The notes beneath the pieces are model-generated. The model made no database searches and was not told the DNA's origin. It worked only from the letters and a program-made list of their open reading frames with translations. This document shows positions 1 through 10,192 of a stretch of DNA of 64,000 nucleotides, piece by piece. A program made the position numbers and the translations under genes. Within the stretch, counting starts at the first letter, position 1; the number at the start of each line of letters is the position of its first letter. The stretch comes from Atherix ibis (taxonomy: Eukaryota > Arthropoda > Insecta > Diptera > Athericidae), in the NCBI GenBank assembly GCA_958298945.1, contig CATQJD010000001.1, positions 169,001-233,000 of the forward strand, written 5' to 3'.

Positions 1-211
1 GTGGGGCTCCCGATCCCCGTGGTACCCATTTTTGTTTTAAGAGTACTTTGGTTTGTACTCCGCTCGTTAAAGCTACGGTAAGGAATCTTGTAAATTCCTA
101 GGCACCGCTAGGCCAGCTCAGGTACGCGGGTTCGCCAAAACCCGAAGGTACAACCGGAATCGACCTTGGTCTTTCACCCGGTTATGGCCACCCTGCGTTT
201 CATTCACGCAC
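1..211 (-). mobile_element. 3' UTR of R1-like non-LTR element, copy 1
   Basis: This stretch lies downstream of the ORF2 stop codon. It aligns by eye with 34325-34500, which sits at the same place in the second, broken copy. Shared blocks include the ttttaagagtactttg motif and the segment around ctttcacccggtt. Homology still seems to continue at base 1, so the 3' end of the element probably lies outside the window. No poly-A tail or target-site duplication is visible. Confidence 0.7.
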
Positions 212-3200
212 TCATTCACGCACCATTCTCATTCTTCTTTCAAAAAGTGCCACGGCAAATCTGTTTAGACATTCATACCTTTCTCTCACGCTCAATACAC
301 CACTCACATCCACACTTTCACCATTCACTACGATTCCACAAGCACCTAAGTCACGCAAATCCCCATACAGGCTACACTCCACGAGAAGGTGCTTAGCACT
401 CTCCTCCACCGCCCCGCATGGGCATCTAGCCTCCGTGGCTAGTCCACGCCTGCACAGGAACCCATTCATACTGCCGTGCCCCGTGAGCAAATACCCAAGG
501 GACAGACCAAACTCAAATCCATACGCAGATGCAAAGCACACATTCGGAATGAACATGTGCGTCCATCTGCCATTCACACTCTCATCCCATCGTTGCTGCC
601 ATATCTCATGCATCTTGTTCAGAACCAGTATGCGCTGATGGCGCGGACTGAGATTCCGAACATCATCATTCATAACCGGACAACCTTGCAGTGGGATGCC
701 CCGCCTCAGACGGTAGTGGATACTTCCACGCAGCACCTCCAGGTCCCATGGGATTTCTCCCATGAGAACCTGCATCGCTTCGGTCGACACAGTCCTACAC
801 ACATTCAAGCATGCATACAATACCATACGCTGCACTGAGTTTATGGCCACCCTCGCATATTGGTGGCGCATAGTATCAGCCCACACACACGACGCATACA
901 TCGCGCATGGAACGAACACACTTTTGTACAGGATTCTCACCGTTCTGGCACGAAGCCCCCATTCCTTGCGAAGCACTCGCACCAGCATGCCAGCCAAACC
1001 GGCCACGCGCCCCCTCAGACGTTGTAAGTGAGGTCGAAAATTCAACCTCTCCCCAACCTTTAGTCCAAGGTACTTTACCTCCCGCGCGTATCGGACGCCA
1101 GCCGTCTCCAAACGAATATTGGGCGGCCTACTGGCCGCCAAAAAACCCTTCAATAACATACACACAGTTTTCCTTTCGGAAACCCTCACACCCATCCTTT
1201 CTCCCCATTCACAAACCATACGCATGTAGCGGCTTCCCGCCACTTCCACCGTAGACCTACTCCCCCCCTCAATCAAGAGCAGAAGATCGTCCGCATATGC
1301 AACCACAACACAGCCGGCCTCCTCCAACTGCACCAAGAGGCCATTCATCATCATATTCCAGACAGTGGGGCCGGCCACAGATCCCTGTGGACAGCCACGC
1401 ACCATCTGGCGAACAACCCTCCCATTATTTCCGCACACTACCGCATACCGTTCATGGAAGTAACTCCGCCATAGCGGAGCCTCCTCGCATGAAACCTCCA
1501 CTAGTCGCTCCATGATGCGGTCCCATCGCAGGCAGCCGAACGCATTCTTGAAATCAACAAACACACCACATACATATTTACCAACACTTCCATCAACATA
1601 CTGTCTTACACGCATCCAGGCATCCTCAGTCGATTTACCTTTCGTAAATCCATACTGAGAGCCGGACACATTGAAGTCTGCCAACTTCACATTCAATCGG
1701 TGTACCATCATACGCTCGAGGACCTTGCCGAATACTGGCAGTAAGCATATCGGCCTGTAGGAGGACGGGTCAGTCCTAATCCCGTCCGGAGACTTGGGAA
1801 GGATGACCACGTCTCCTACTTTCCATTCACGCGGAAACACACCACTCTCCAGGCATTCACCGTAAAGGCTACTCACATGTGCGGGAATAGTCCGCCAAAC
1901 ACTCCTCATCATCTGACCAGTCACACCATCTAATCCTGGGGCACTTCGCACTTTCGTGCTCCACACCGATCCATCAATTTCTTCCCATTCAAACGGCAGG
2001 GGGTATTTCCTGCCAACATTCACTTCTTCTTGACTTTCAATCCCAGGAAAGAAATCATTCATCAATGCATTCACACTGTCCTCCCAATTGCACGTATACC
2101 CATCATTCAGTCTGATACTCGAAATATCATTCCGAGCACCCTTGCGCATACACAATCGATACACCGGACCCCATACATCCGAGTTTCCACATTCATCCAC
2201 ATACTTCTGCCAGTGCTTTTCCTTGGCAAGTCTTATATTTGCCACATACTCAGCTCTGGCCGCCCTGAAGGTCACACCTTCAGTGTGCGCATCTGCACCA
2301 CGGCGCCTACATCGCTGGTAGATTCTACGCAACCTACCAACTTTTCTTCTTTCCACACCTAGCGCACGGTTCCACCATGGCGCCAATTTCCTATTCCCCT
2401 CTACTCTTTTACGCATGCACCTGTCATTCACCGCATTCACGCATCTGCTAAGTTCGACCACCTTCTCCTCCAACCGCATCGACTGAAACGTAACCAAGTC
2501 ACAAATTCCAGCCGCGACCTCCTCCCCGTAGACCATCCAGTCCACCCCACCGGTATGCCACCGTTTACCACGTGCGGAACCTTCACGATGGCCACCCATT
2601 GGCGCAGTCACCACCAGCTCAATGAGGTTGTGATCGCTCACCCCCCACTCAGGCAATATTCTCCACTCATACTCGTAACAGTCAGCAGCACGATTGCACA
2701 GTGTGACATCAATGTCACTCTGCCCATTCGGTCCGCTGAAAGTATACCATTCACTCGGAACATTCAGAACATTCATACCACTGGCCATAATCCACTCTTC
2801 GAGTTGCCTGCCCCTCACACAACTCGGTTGATCAGTGTCTCCCCTCTTGCTATGCCAGAGAGGAGAAACAGCATTCGCATCCATACCGATCAGTACAGGC
2901 GAACGCCCACACTTAGCCAACACTGCGTCAAGATACCGCAGGTACGGCTCTATTTCAGAGCTAAACCTGCAATACACCGACACAGCATAAAGCTCTACCT
3001 CACCCTTCTTCACGTAAACACACACACCTAGCTCACTGCAACACTCATCAACTCTCACCACGTCCATGCCCACTCCAACGACAGAGACGGCCGAGTCAAT
3101 CTTACCCCCGACCCCGGCACTGGTGAACGTCCTGGCGGATCTTCCCAATCCGCACACCGACCCACCATAAGAATATGGTTCCTGGATCAGTGCTACATCC

Positions 3201-3283
3201 ACCCCATTCTCACACATATATACACTCAACTCATTCATAACCGCAGCAGACGCATTCGCATTCAGTTGGATGTGCCTAATCAT
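212..3283 (-). CDS. Non-LTR retrotransposon ORF2: endonuclease and reverse transcriptase (R1-clade-like, copy 1)
   Basis: Enzyme for target-primed reverse transcription. The first ATG gives 1023 residues; the open frame also runs four codons upstream to a TTG. An N-terminal AP-endonuclease-type domain (about 1-225) shows IQEPY near 35, GMDANAVSPLW near 133-143 and SDHN near 216. The RT domain (about 485-740) shows SYRPICLLP, GFTKGKSTEDAW, the DFKNAF Asp motif, GCPQGSVAGP and the catalytic box AYADDLLLL near 661-669. Near 954-970 is a CxC-x8-H-x4-C cluster, typical of the R1-clade C-terminus. No stop or frameshift is seen and all expected catalytic residues are present, so it may be active. 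ORF1 ends one base before the ATG (TAA-A-ATG). No 28S rDNA flanks it, so it is not R1 in its usual site. The exact clade assignment is inference. Confidence 0.9.
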   Translation of the reverse strand: MIRHIQLNANASAAVMNELSVYMCENGVDVALIQEPYSYGGSVCGLGRSARTFTSAGVGGKIDSAVSVVGVGMDVVRVDECCSELGVCVYVKKGEVELYAVSVYCRFSSEIEPYLRYLDAVLAKCGRSPVLIGMDANAVSPLWHSKRGDTDQPSCVRGRQLEEWIMASGMNVLNVPSEWYTFSGPNGQSDIDVTLCNRAADCYEYEWRILPEWGVSDHNLIELVVTAPMGGHREGSARGKRWHTGGVDWMVYGEEVAAGICDLVTFQSMRLEEKVVELSRCVNAVNDRCMRKRVEGNRKLAPWWNRALGVERRKVGRLRRIYQRCRRRGADAHTEGVTFRAARAEYVANIRLAKEKHWQKYVDECGNSDVWGPVYRLCMRKGARNDISSIRLNDGYTCNWEDSVNALMNDFFPGIESQEEVNVGRKYPLPFEWEEIDGSVWSTKVRSAPGLDGVTGQMMRSVWRTIPAHVSSLYGECLESGVFPREWKVGDVVILPKSPDGIRTDPSSYRPICLLPVFGKVLERMMVHRLNVKLADFNVSGSQYGFTKGKSTEDAWMRVRQYVDGSVGKYVCGVFVDFKNAFGCLRWDRIMERLVEVSCEEAPLWRSYFHERYAVVCGNNGRVVRQMVRGCPQGSVAGPTVWNMMMNGLLVQLEEAGCVVVAYADDLLLLIEGGSRSTVEVAGSRYMRMVCEWGERMGVRVSERKTVCMLLKGFLAASRPPNIRLETAGVRYAREVKYLGLKVGERLNFRPHLQRLRGRVAGLAGMLVRVLRKEWGLRARTVRILYKSVFVPCAMYASCVWADTMRHQYARVAINSVQRMVLYACLNVCRTVSTEAMQVLMGEIPWDLEVLRGSIHYRLRRGIPLQGCPVMNDDVRNLSPRHQRILVLNKMHEIWQQRWDESVNGRWTHMFIPNVCFASAYGFEFGLSLGYLLTGHGSMNGFLCRRGLATEARCPCGAVEESAKHLLVECSLYGDLRDLGACGIVVNGESVDVSGVLSVRERYECLNRFAVALFERRMRMVRE

Positions 3284-3284
3284 T

Positions 3285-4571
3285 TTAGGCAACAATCCTC
3301 ATTCTCTCTCTTTCGCACAACCTTATATACACCGGGCAATCCTCCGACATGACGGAGTGCGTACCCGGAAGGCCACGCAGATGGCAGTTGCGGCAACACT
3401 CCATGTTCGGGCATTCCCGAGCAAGATGGTCACCACTACCACACCGACTGCAAAGCCTTCCAGCCCGCCTACAGCCATCACGGAGATGCCCTAAATCCAG
3501 GCAGCCGTGGCACCTACGTACCAATTCGTATTCACGAATTGGTAGGCACAACCATCCCACAAACACACGTCTTTCACTAAGCATTCTCTCCTTAGCTCTA
3601 CCACTTACCTCTATGACAACCATATGTTTGCCATCCTTACCGGTTGTCCTTCTGATCACCGATACTTCTTTTTCTGCCTCCACCATTATGCCGCGCATAT
3701 TTTTTTCCTGCAGCTGCTGCACCAGTTCGGTGTTGTCCACCTCTGCCGGTACGGCGTGGATGACGAGCTTCGGTCTCGCCCTCTTCGGCTCGCTCGTCAC
3801 CAAACCAGCTTTCACAAAGTCAGCTGATTCGGCGACACGCTTCAATTCGCCGCTGCTGCAGACCTCCACTGCAACACCCTCCTTCAGCCGCCGTACAGCA
3901 CGGACGCGTACGTCCGCCAGCGACTTTCCCGCCTCCAACACTCTCTTTCTCACCTCCTCAGTTGGCACACCCGCTGCAGCAGCCTTCACTACCAGCGCGA
4001 AGGTTTGTGCCGGTGGAGGCGGCAAAGGCACCAGCTTCCTCGGCCTTGGAACAGGCCGTGGCACAATCCATGGATTTGCCGCAACGGCGACTGGCGCAGT
4101 GGCGGGGAACACCACCCCCCCGCGGATCGGGTGAGTGCCGCGCGTGGCAGCCGCAGCAGCAGGAACACGCTGTGACGGAGAGACCGTCGCCGTACTCTCC
4201 AGCCTACCCTGCAGATAGGAGAGCCTCTTCTCCAACATGGTGGCAGCAGCAGCAGCTTCAGCCACAAGCATCAAGACCGCACTTATGGCTCCAGGTGCCC
4301 TGTTCGTCGCCAGGTCGTGAACACCTTGCCCTACACTCTTCAGTGCGTCCATCAATGAGGGTGCACTGGCTGCCTTCCTCCGTAACTTCTGCGACTCATC
4401 AGTCAACAGCACCTCCGCCACCTCAGCAGCCGCCTCCTTTACCTCCGCAGCAGCCTCCTTCGCAACCTCCCGCAAGGTCGCCAGCGGTACCTCATCACTG
4501 GGGAAGCACTCCGCCTCCGCCAGGTCCAGCGTTAGACGCCTCTTCTTCACGGACGCTCTCCGCTTCACCAT
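3285..4571 (-). CDS. Non-LTR retrotransposon ORF1: gag-like RNA-binding protein (copy 1)
   Basis: Structural protein that would package the element RNA. I chose the ATG at 4571 (protein begins MVKRRASVKK), giving 428 residues; the open frame extends ten codons further up only to a GTG. The N-terminal half is rich in Ala, Glu, Lys and Pro, with an Ala/Glu helical stretch (AKEAAAEVKEAAAEV). The C-terminal 80 residues hold three zinc knuckles: CHGCLDLGHLRDGC and CSRCGSGDHLAREC, both CX2CX4HX4C, and a third atypical one starting CRNCHLRG. Three knuckles near the C-terminus are usual for R1-clade ORF1. It ends MRIVA-stop, one base before the ORF2 ATG. The frame is intact, which supports a young copy. 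Confidence 0.85.
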   Translation of the reverse strand: MVKRRASVKKRRLTLDLAEAECFPSDEVPLATLREVAKEAAAEVKEAAAEVAEVLLTDESQKLRRKAASAPSLMDALKSVGQGVHDLATNRAPGAISAVLMLVAEAAAAATMLEKRLSYLQGRLESTATVSPSQRVPAAAAATRGTHPIRGGVVFPATAPVAVAANPWIVPRPVPRPRKLVPLPPPPAQTFALVVKAAAAGVPTEEVRKRVLEAGKSLADVRVRAVRRLKEGVAVEVCSSGELKRVAESADFVKAGLVTSEPKRARPKLVIHAVPAEVDNTELVQQLQEKNMRGIMVEAEKEVSVIRRTTGKDGKHMVVIEVSGRAKERMLSERRVFVGWLCLPIREYELVRRCHGCLDLGHLRDGCRRAGRLCSRCGSGDHLARECPNMECCRNCHLRGLPGTHSVMSEDCPVYIRLCERERMRIVA

Positions 4572-4682
4572 CGCGATAATGGTCGCGACGAAACTCTTCA
4601 CGACGCGTCAAAAACGCGGAAGACACGGAATTCGCAAAAAAAACGCGAAAAACGCAAAATCTGCGAAAAACGCGAAAATTCT

Positions 4683-4719
<37 letters not shown>

Positions 4720-5650
4720 GGCCGTCGACGAAATTCGTCGTCCGATAAAAATTCGTTCGGTCGCTCGCCGGCGATTTTTTGGTCTCGAGTGGACCCGTCT
4801 ACAAACCTCCACTTGGTTCGGTACCAAGTGGACTCTCTGAAAACGTCTTACTATCAGCTGTTTCACACGCGCCAAATGTACCGATCAGCTGTTCGCCAGA
4901 TGTGCACACCAGATGTTGGCAATAAATTTCGCACAAGCAGAGTACCGCTATGCAGCCTCTGCTTATGGGAAATTAGCACTGGCCAAATTTATGGCCTTGT
5001 TTACGCAAATTTCTGACCGTCTATTTATGACTTTGTTTTTCTCGATTTTTTATGGCCCAAAAACAATTTACACACACGATTTTCGTCTTTTATTGTCCGT
5101 CTGTTCACTTTTATTGCACGCACGATAATTTTATTACACTCAATTTCTATTTTTAGAATTTTTACAGCACTGCTGCTTTGTCTAAATTCTTCACTATAAT
5201 TTACTTCTGTTTTTCACTGAGTTTATATCTATTGTTTTTCATTTACATGTATTTTCACTATATTTTTCACTCTTTGTTATTCGCCGAACCGATAATAATT
5301 TAAAAAATTCACTACAAAATACGCAATGCGACCGCTCCGCTTGAATTCTCAAACACGACTCACTGCACGATACAAAAAAATTCTGTCGTACTAACTTGAT
5401 TCACTATTGACCGAGCCAATTCAGTAATTTTTTAAAGTTTTTCACAAAAATGGGTAACGGCTTTTGCTGATCTGACGGAAGATGGGCTTCGTTGGCATCA
5501 GTGTTATCGTCAGCCAATAACTAGAAACGGTTTCGACCAGTTGCACTCCTCTTTGGCTTGCCAACTGGTTCGACGAAACCGGTTTTTAAATAACTGGTAG
5601 ATGCAGCGCTGATCGATTATGTTAATGCATATACAATGACCGTAACCTCG
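4572..5650 (-). other. Probable 5' UTR and upstream flank of R1-like copy 1
   Basis: No gene is seen here. An uninterrupted run of 32 A on the plus strand (4684-4715) is preceded by repeated cgcgaaaaacg motifs. An imperfect hairpin lies at 5525-5584 (arms around aaacggtttcgaccagttg). The GC-rich part up to about 4900 probably belongs to the 5' UTR of the element. Where the element begins cannot be fixed, because the second copy lacks this part. 5000-5650 turns AT-rich. Confidence 0.4.
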
Positions 5651-7065
5651 GCATTTTAGGCATTTCAGTGTCCATGTCACTTTTTATTTCACTTTTTAAA
5701 TCACTTATTTCTAATTAAGTATATATTCAGCACTACTTTTTTTTGTTTTTAACTAATATAATCGTAAATTTTATCACAATATTGTCTGAGTAATATATCA
5801 AAATTACAAATGAGCACTACAATATTTACATCACATCTAATGCAAGAGAGAAAAATAACACTTCTGAATGTATCAACTATCGGTTTGCGAATTTACAGAA
5901 AAGCCTTTTGAGGAAAAGGGGAATTTTAGATAGGCTGTAGTTTAAATTTCATTTGCATACGATGAATAAACCAAAAAATTGATTTTCTAACTTTACAAAT
6001 AATTTGATGAATAAAATTGTTAGTTCGACTTTAAAGCATCCTTATTATATAAAGAGGCAAGGGATGCTGGAAATAAATATTTAATTGTTTGCATTATACT
6101 ATTATATTTTGATAGTGAAAGGATAACGGGCTTACTTTCAATGTGTAAATATTATAGTTTCCGGTAGGGACTGTATGAAACTTTGCAAATACACATACTT
6201 CGTGTAAGCGTTTAGGTTAAAGCTATAATAACGCTATTAGAGAAATGCTCAAAAGAATGAGGTTTTTCTCGATCTATTATGTTTGAAATGAACAAAATAT
6301 AGTTATCTCAAATATAAGAAGCTCGACCATTTTGGGAAATAAGGTCGAACCTGCAGGTCAAAATAAAATTGTTTTCGTATAAATCAGAACGTGTGTGCAT
6401 GGAATAATTATTTATTTTTTGTACAATATTTCAGTGTCGGAAAATACATTGTTCGACGATGGCAGTGACATTGAATTGCCCAGTCTAGAAAATATTAGGT
6501 TGCAAAATGTTCAAGTTGAGCATTGCTCGAATGGTGTAATCGGTGCTACAAAGTTCATTCAAAAAAAAGTGTGTGTGCGCAGAATATATATTCGGACGAA
6601 TATTCAGACAAAACGTGATAACTGAAATGAATATAAATTTTGAATATTGTTCAATCTATTGTACGTGTATCCTATATAACTGCCCCATACTTAAAATATT
6701 CCTTGTTTTTATAGTTTTATTTTTGTTTTCTATTTCTTATGTTTCTTTCAATATTTTATTTTTAGTATTTCTTGCATACACATATGTAATATTTTTACTA
6801 CTATACAATGGTCTTAGACATTTATTTATTGTACAACAATTTTTTTTAAATGTTTGTTATATCATAATTATCAACTGTTATTGGATAATTGCAAAATTAT
6901 AATAATTAATAACCTGCAATAAATAATTCTCTTTTATCACAATTATTTATTATCGATACCAGCTAGACCAAAGAATTGGGAAATCATTGTTTGAAAATAC
7001 TATGAATTATGGAATAATAATGAAGGCACTTAGAGCATTGTGTTATGTTATGGTTGCTCATAAAT
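5651..7065. other. AT-rich intergenic sequence, no recognised gene
   Basis: Low-complexity AT-rich DNA. The only exon-like piece is 6435-6568 on the plus strand, listed separately. Other open frames, such as 6543-6902, are hydrophobic translations of T-rich DNA and are not supported. Confidence 0.5.
6435..6568 (+). other. Possible orphan exon of unknown protein
   Basis: A stretch of normal base composition sits in AT-rich DNA. It follows a good acceptor (pyrimidine-rich, ending tttcag) and ends at aaaaag/gtgtgt, a possible donor. Its translation contains SENTLFDDGSDIELP and VEHCSNGVIGATKF. I do not recognise it. It could be a TE exon or a chance open frame. Confidence 0.2.
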
Positions 7066-7069
7066 CAGA

Positions 7070-7160
7070 GAGTTAAGAGATTGGGTGGTGGTGTTAAAAA
7101 AATAGTTATTACGGACGACCAGTCCTAGAGGTATAAGTTTAGTATGATAACAAGACTGTC
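7070..7160 (+). mobile_element. 3' tail fragment of a Jockey-like element
   Basis: The sequence gagattgggtggtggtgttaa, then an agtcctag block, then a tail agtatgataa, matches 57496-57570 just downstream of the Jockey-like ORF2 at 54.6 kb. It therefore appears to be the 3' UTR end of a 5'-truncated relative. A weaker echo of the agtcctag block lies near 13680. Confidence 0.5.
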
Positions 7161-7831
7161 CAGAAGACGAGAAGGTGGGAGCGCATGCTTAAAGGATTTT
7201 TTTTAAGTTTAGATTAATGAGGTACAGGGGGAAACCTTCAAAAGGTACTCGCCTGGAAGACCTTCTACCTGCCAAACGAGTTATGCGGGATTTTTACCTC
7301 GCTAAAACCTACCTGTACCTCTACGCTTGCTCCCGGAACGTTGGTTTCCCGGCGGCACTATTTGTAAATACTACTTAACCGGGGCGTTCTTATTTGATAT
7401 TACTGCCGTCCCGATATTATGACGCCTCGCGGCCTATTCTTCGTACGTGGTGCGAAGTACCTTGATTAAACATTCCGCGTACTCTGCAACTCTGTTCCAA
7501 GCCGATTGGCTCTTCAGCATGGACTCCACTATGTTTTCTCAACTGATGAAACGGTCCAGATTTTTCTCCAGATCTGCCCGTGTCCCCTCGTAGAAGGGGT
7601 ATTGGAAGAACACGTGTTCTGCATTTTCGATCACATCACGGTAATGATGCCAGTTTGGGGAGTCAATTCTCTTGAATCTGTGCAAGTATGCCCGAAAGCA
7701 TCCAATCCTAGTCAAGAGTTGGGTGATGTAATACCCGACTTCCCCGTGCACGCGAGTGACCAATTTGGTGACATCTGGGATCAGCCGATCGACCCTTCGT
7801 CGAGCTGCCCCATCTCTCTTGCCAGAGGCGA

Positions 7832-7893
7832 AGAGGACCTTTCGCCGCTTTTCCTTCTTCGCAGAGGACCTTTCGCCGCTTTTCCTTCTTCCT
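7832..7893. repeat. 31-bp tandem duplication inside the ORF2 relic
   Basis: A unit beginning agaggacctttcgccgc occurs twice in tandem at 7832 and 7863. The period of 31 is not a multiple of three, so it shifts the ORF2 frame. Confidence 0.85.
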
Positions 7894-9940
7894 ACGATGT
7901 TAGCGTTCACGCTCTCCTGCCAGGATGTCGATGGGTGGGCATGATGCCACGAAGTTGACCGCATCGTATGATACCGTTCGGTATGCTGACGCTACTCTGA
8001 TCGCTGAGAGCCGCTGGACTGATGACATTGTCTTGCGGTATGTTGTTAGCTCTAGCGATTTTGCCCACACTGGTGCTCCGTATAGCAGGACGGAGGTAAC
8101 TACAGTTGCCAGTAGTCGCCTTCGGATTTGCCTGGGACCTCCGATATTGGGCATTATCCGTGAAAGCGCGACCTGTACTGCTGACGCTGGAGATGTACTC
8201 CTTGTAGTTGAGTCTGGCATCCAAGACCACTCCTAGATACCGGATGTAGGGTAGGGACTGGATGTCGTGGTCGTCTACTCTTATGGTGAAGGTCTCAATT
8301 TTCTTCCGGCTACTCACAAGGAGTGCCTCTGTCTTATTTTCCGCCAAAGACAGGTCTGCCGATGTCATCAACTGTCTTGTCCTCCGGATGGTGGTGGAGA
8401 ATGCTGCTTCCAGTTCCTCCAGGTGTTTGGCTACAAGCACAACCGCTACGTCATCCGCGAAAGCCGCGAGCGTTGTGTTCGTCGGTAACTCCAGATGGAG
8501 TAGGCCGTCGTACATGACGTTCCACAAGAGTGGTCGCAGGACAGAAACCTGAGGTACCCCTTCCGGGACCACGTACTCCGCTGGTCCATCCTCCGTATCG
8601 TAGTGTAGTCACTGAAGTATGATCTGACCATCCTCCGTAGGTACTAGGGCACCTCCATGTTCTCAAGAGCCTCCAAGTCTCGGTCCCAGCGGCCCGAGTT
8701 AAACGCATTTTTGATGTCCAGAGTGACAATGAGGCAATATTTTTGGAACCGCCTTTCCATCTCTTTCCTGAGATGGCTTCCTTTGCGATGGTCGGGACTA
8801 GTTCCAGCGCGTCGATGGTCGATCTCCCCTTCCTGAATCTGAATTGAAATTCGGAAAGTTGAGGATCGATATAATGCTCCAATCTGTCGGCCACTATCCG
8901 CTCCAAGTTCTTCCCGTCCGAATCCAGCATGCAGAGTGGACGATAGGGTGCTGGTTCGTCCGGTAGTTTCTTCCCTTTCCGGATAAAAACCAATCTTTGT
9001 TGCTTCTATCGAGTCGGAAATACTCTTCAGTGCGATATTGGGTATTCCGCTTGGTCCTGGTGCCTTGCCATTCTGCAATGTAGTGCAGGCCCTTGTGAGT
9101 TCTTCCATGGTCACTGCGAGAATTTCCACTTCTTCATCCTCCGGGTAGTAGTCGGGGAGTTCTGGTTTCTCCGGCAACAGATGTTGTACTATTCTGTGCA
9201 GCATGTCGGGACTGGTTGGTTTTGTTACGGGTAGGCTTTTAATCCTATGCATGACCGTCTTACACGGTCTGCCCTACGGGTCCCGGTCCACTTCCGTGCA
9301 GAGTTCCTTCCAACAGTCTCGTTTACCCGAGTTGATGGCGTTTCTGAGAAGAAATACGAAGAATGTCCGTCTGAGTTCCTCTGTCGGGGCCCTGTCTCGC
9401 TTACGAGCACGCTGGTGTTGCCTTCTTGCCTTAAGGCATGCCCGCCGATGTAGGGCGATGGTCGGGTTCAACCAGTGAACTGCTGCTCGACCGTTGTTTG
9501 GGCGACTCCTTGGCATCGACGCATCGCTGGCTGCCACCAAGGTCGCTATTTGTGAACTCTTCATCGACCTTCCATTTGCAGCCCCCTTTTGTGAGGACAC
9601 TGCTAATAAACGTCAGGTCGATAACGGACTTCGGGCGTCTTTGCGGTAGGTGCTCGCAGTTCCGTCACTCATGGTTAAGTATCGAGAACCCCTCTTGCAG
9701 TGCTTCATCTCTTCTGTCCGTCTCACGGCTGCCCCATTCAATGGACAAAGCATTGAATTCTCCGGCGATTACGATCGGGTTATGTCTTCTTACCTCCTCT
9801 GTAAGTGGAGCATAGCAACTATACAGGTGCACCCCTCCTATCTTGACCCTGACAAACCATGGGGTGGGGTTAGTTGGTAGCTGTTCGAAAGGCAGTCTAC
9901 CGCATGCCCATATTGCTACCTTTTTTGTGCTGTCAAGGTT

Positions 9941-10152
9941 GTCATACTGATCTGACCCACGTCAACGTCCAGTTCTCTGACTCGCTGTATCAGCAAGTCT
10001 TGGGTGTCAATGTCGTCATACTGCCCTAACCCACGTCAACGTCCAGTTCTCTGACTCGCTGTATCAGCAAGTCTTGGGTGTCAATGTCGTCATACTGCTC
10101 TGACCCACGTCAACGTCCAGTTCTCTGACTCGCTGCATCAGCAAGTCTTGGG
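9941..10152. repeat. 74-bp tandem triplication in the endonuclease N-terminus
   Basis: Units start at 9941, 10015 and 10089, each with gtcatactg followed by the block cacgtcaacgtccagttc. The third unit is incomplete. In the minus frame it codes for the QDLL..QRVRELDVDVGQ part of the endonuclease. 74 is not a multiple of three, and the frame hits a stop in the second unit. Confidence 0.9.
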
Positions 10153-10192
10153 CTGCCCTCCAGTGGTTGAGAATAAGTTGTAGCACTCTCAT

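Larger units (their letters stand above)
7180..10192 (-). pseudogene. Broken ORF2 (endonuclease/RT) of an R1/LOA-type non-LTR element
   Basis: A second non-LTR family, distinct from copy 1. ORF2 starts at an ATG at 10192 (MRVLQLILNHWRAAQDLL, a typical endonuclease N-terminus of this group). The endonuclease motif GEFNALSIEWGS is readable near 9735-9770. RT blocks follow in several frames: NGKAPGPSGIPNIALK (about 9050), YRPLCMLDSDGKNLERIVADRL (about 8900), LDIKNAFNSGRWD (about 8700) and FADDVAVV (about 8450). The C-terminus carries a GEVGYYITQLLTRIGCFRAY block (about 7720). Frameshifts separate 8644-9252, 8451-8993, 7907-8572 and 7539-7964, and a 74-bp triplication disrupts the endonuclease, so it is dead. 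7180-7538 is probably 3' UTR. Confidence 0.85.

Noticed and set aside
166..3031. Plus-strand open frames opposite the R1-like ORF2
   Set aside because: Shadows of the minus-strand coding sequence, with no family motifs.
212..4571. Calling the element a bona fide R1 inserted in 28S rDNA
   Set aside because: No rDNA flank is visible, and a broken relative lies in non-rDNA sequence too.
3349..5016. Plus-strand open frames opposite ORF1 and its 5' UTR
   Set aside because: Low-complexity shadows; the Lys run is the A32 tract.
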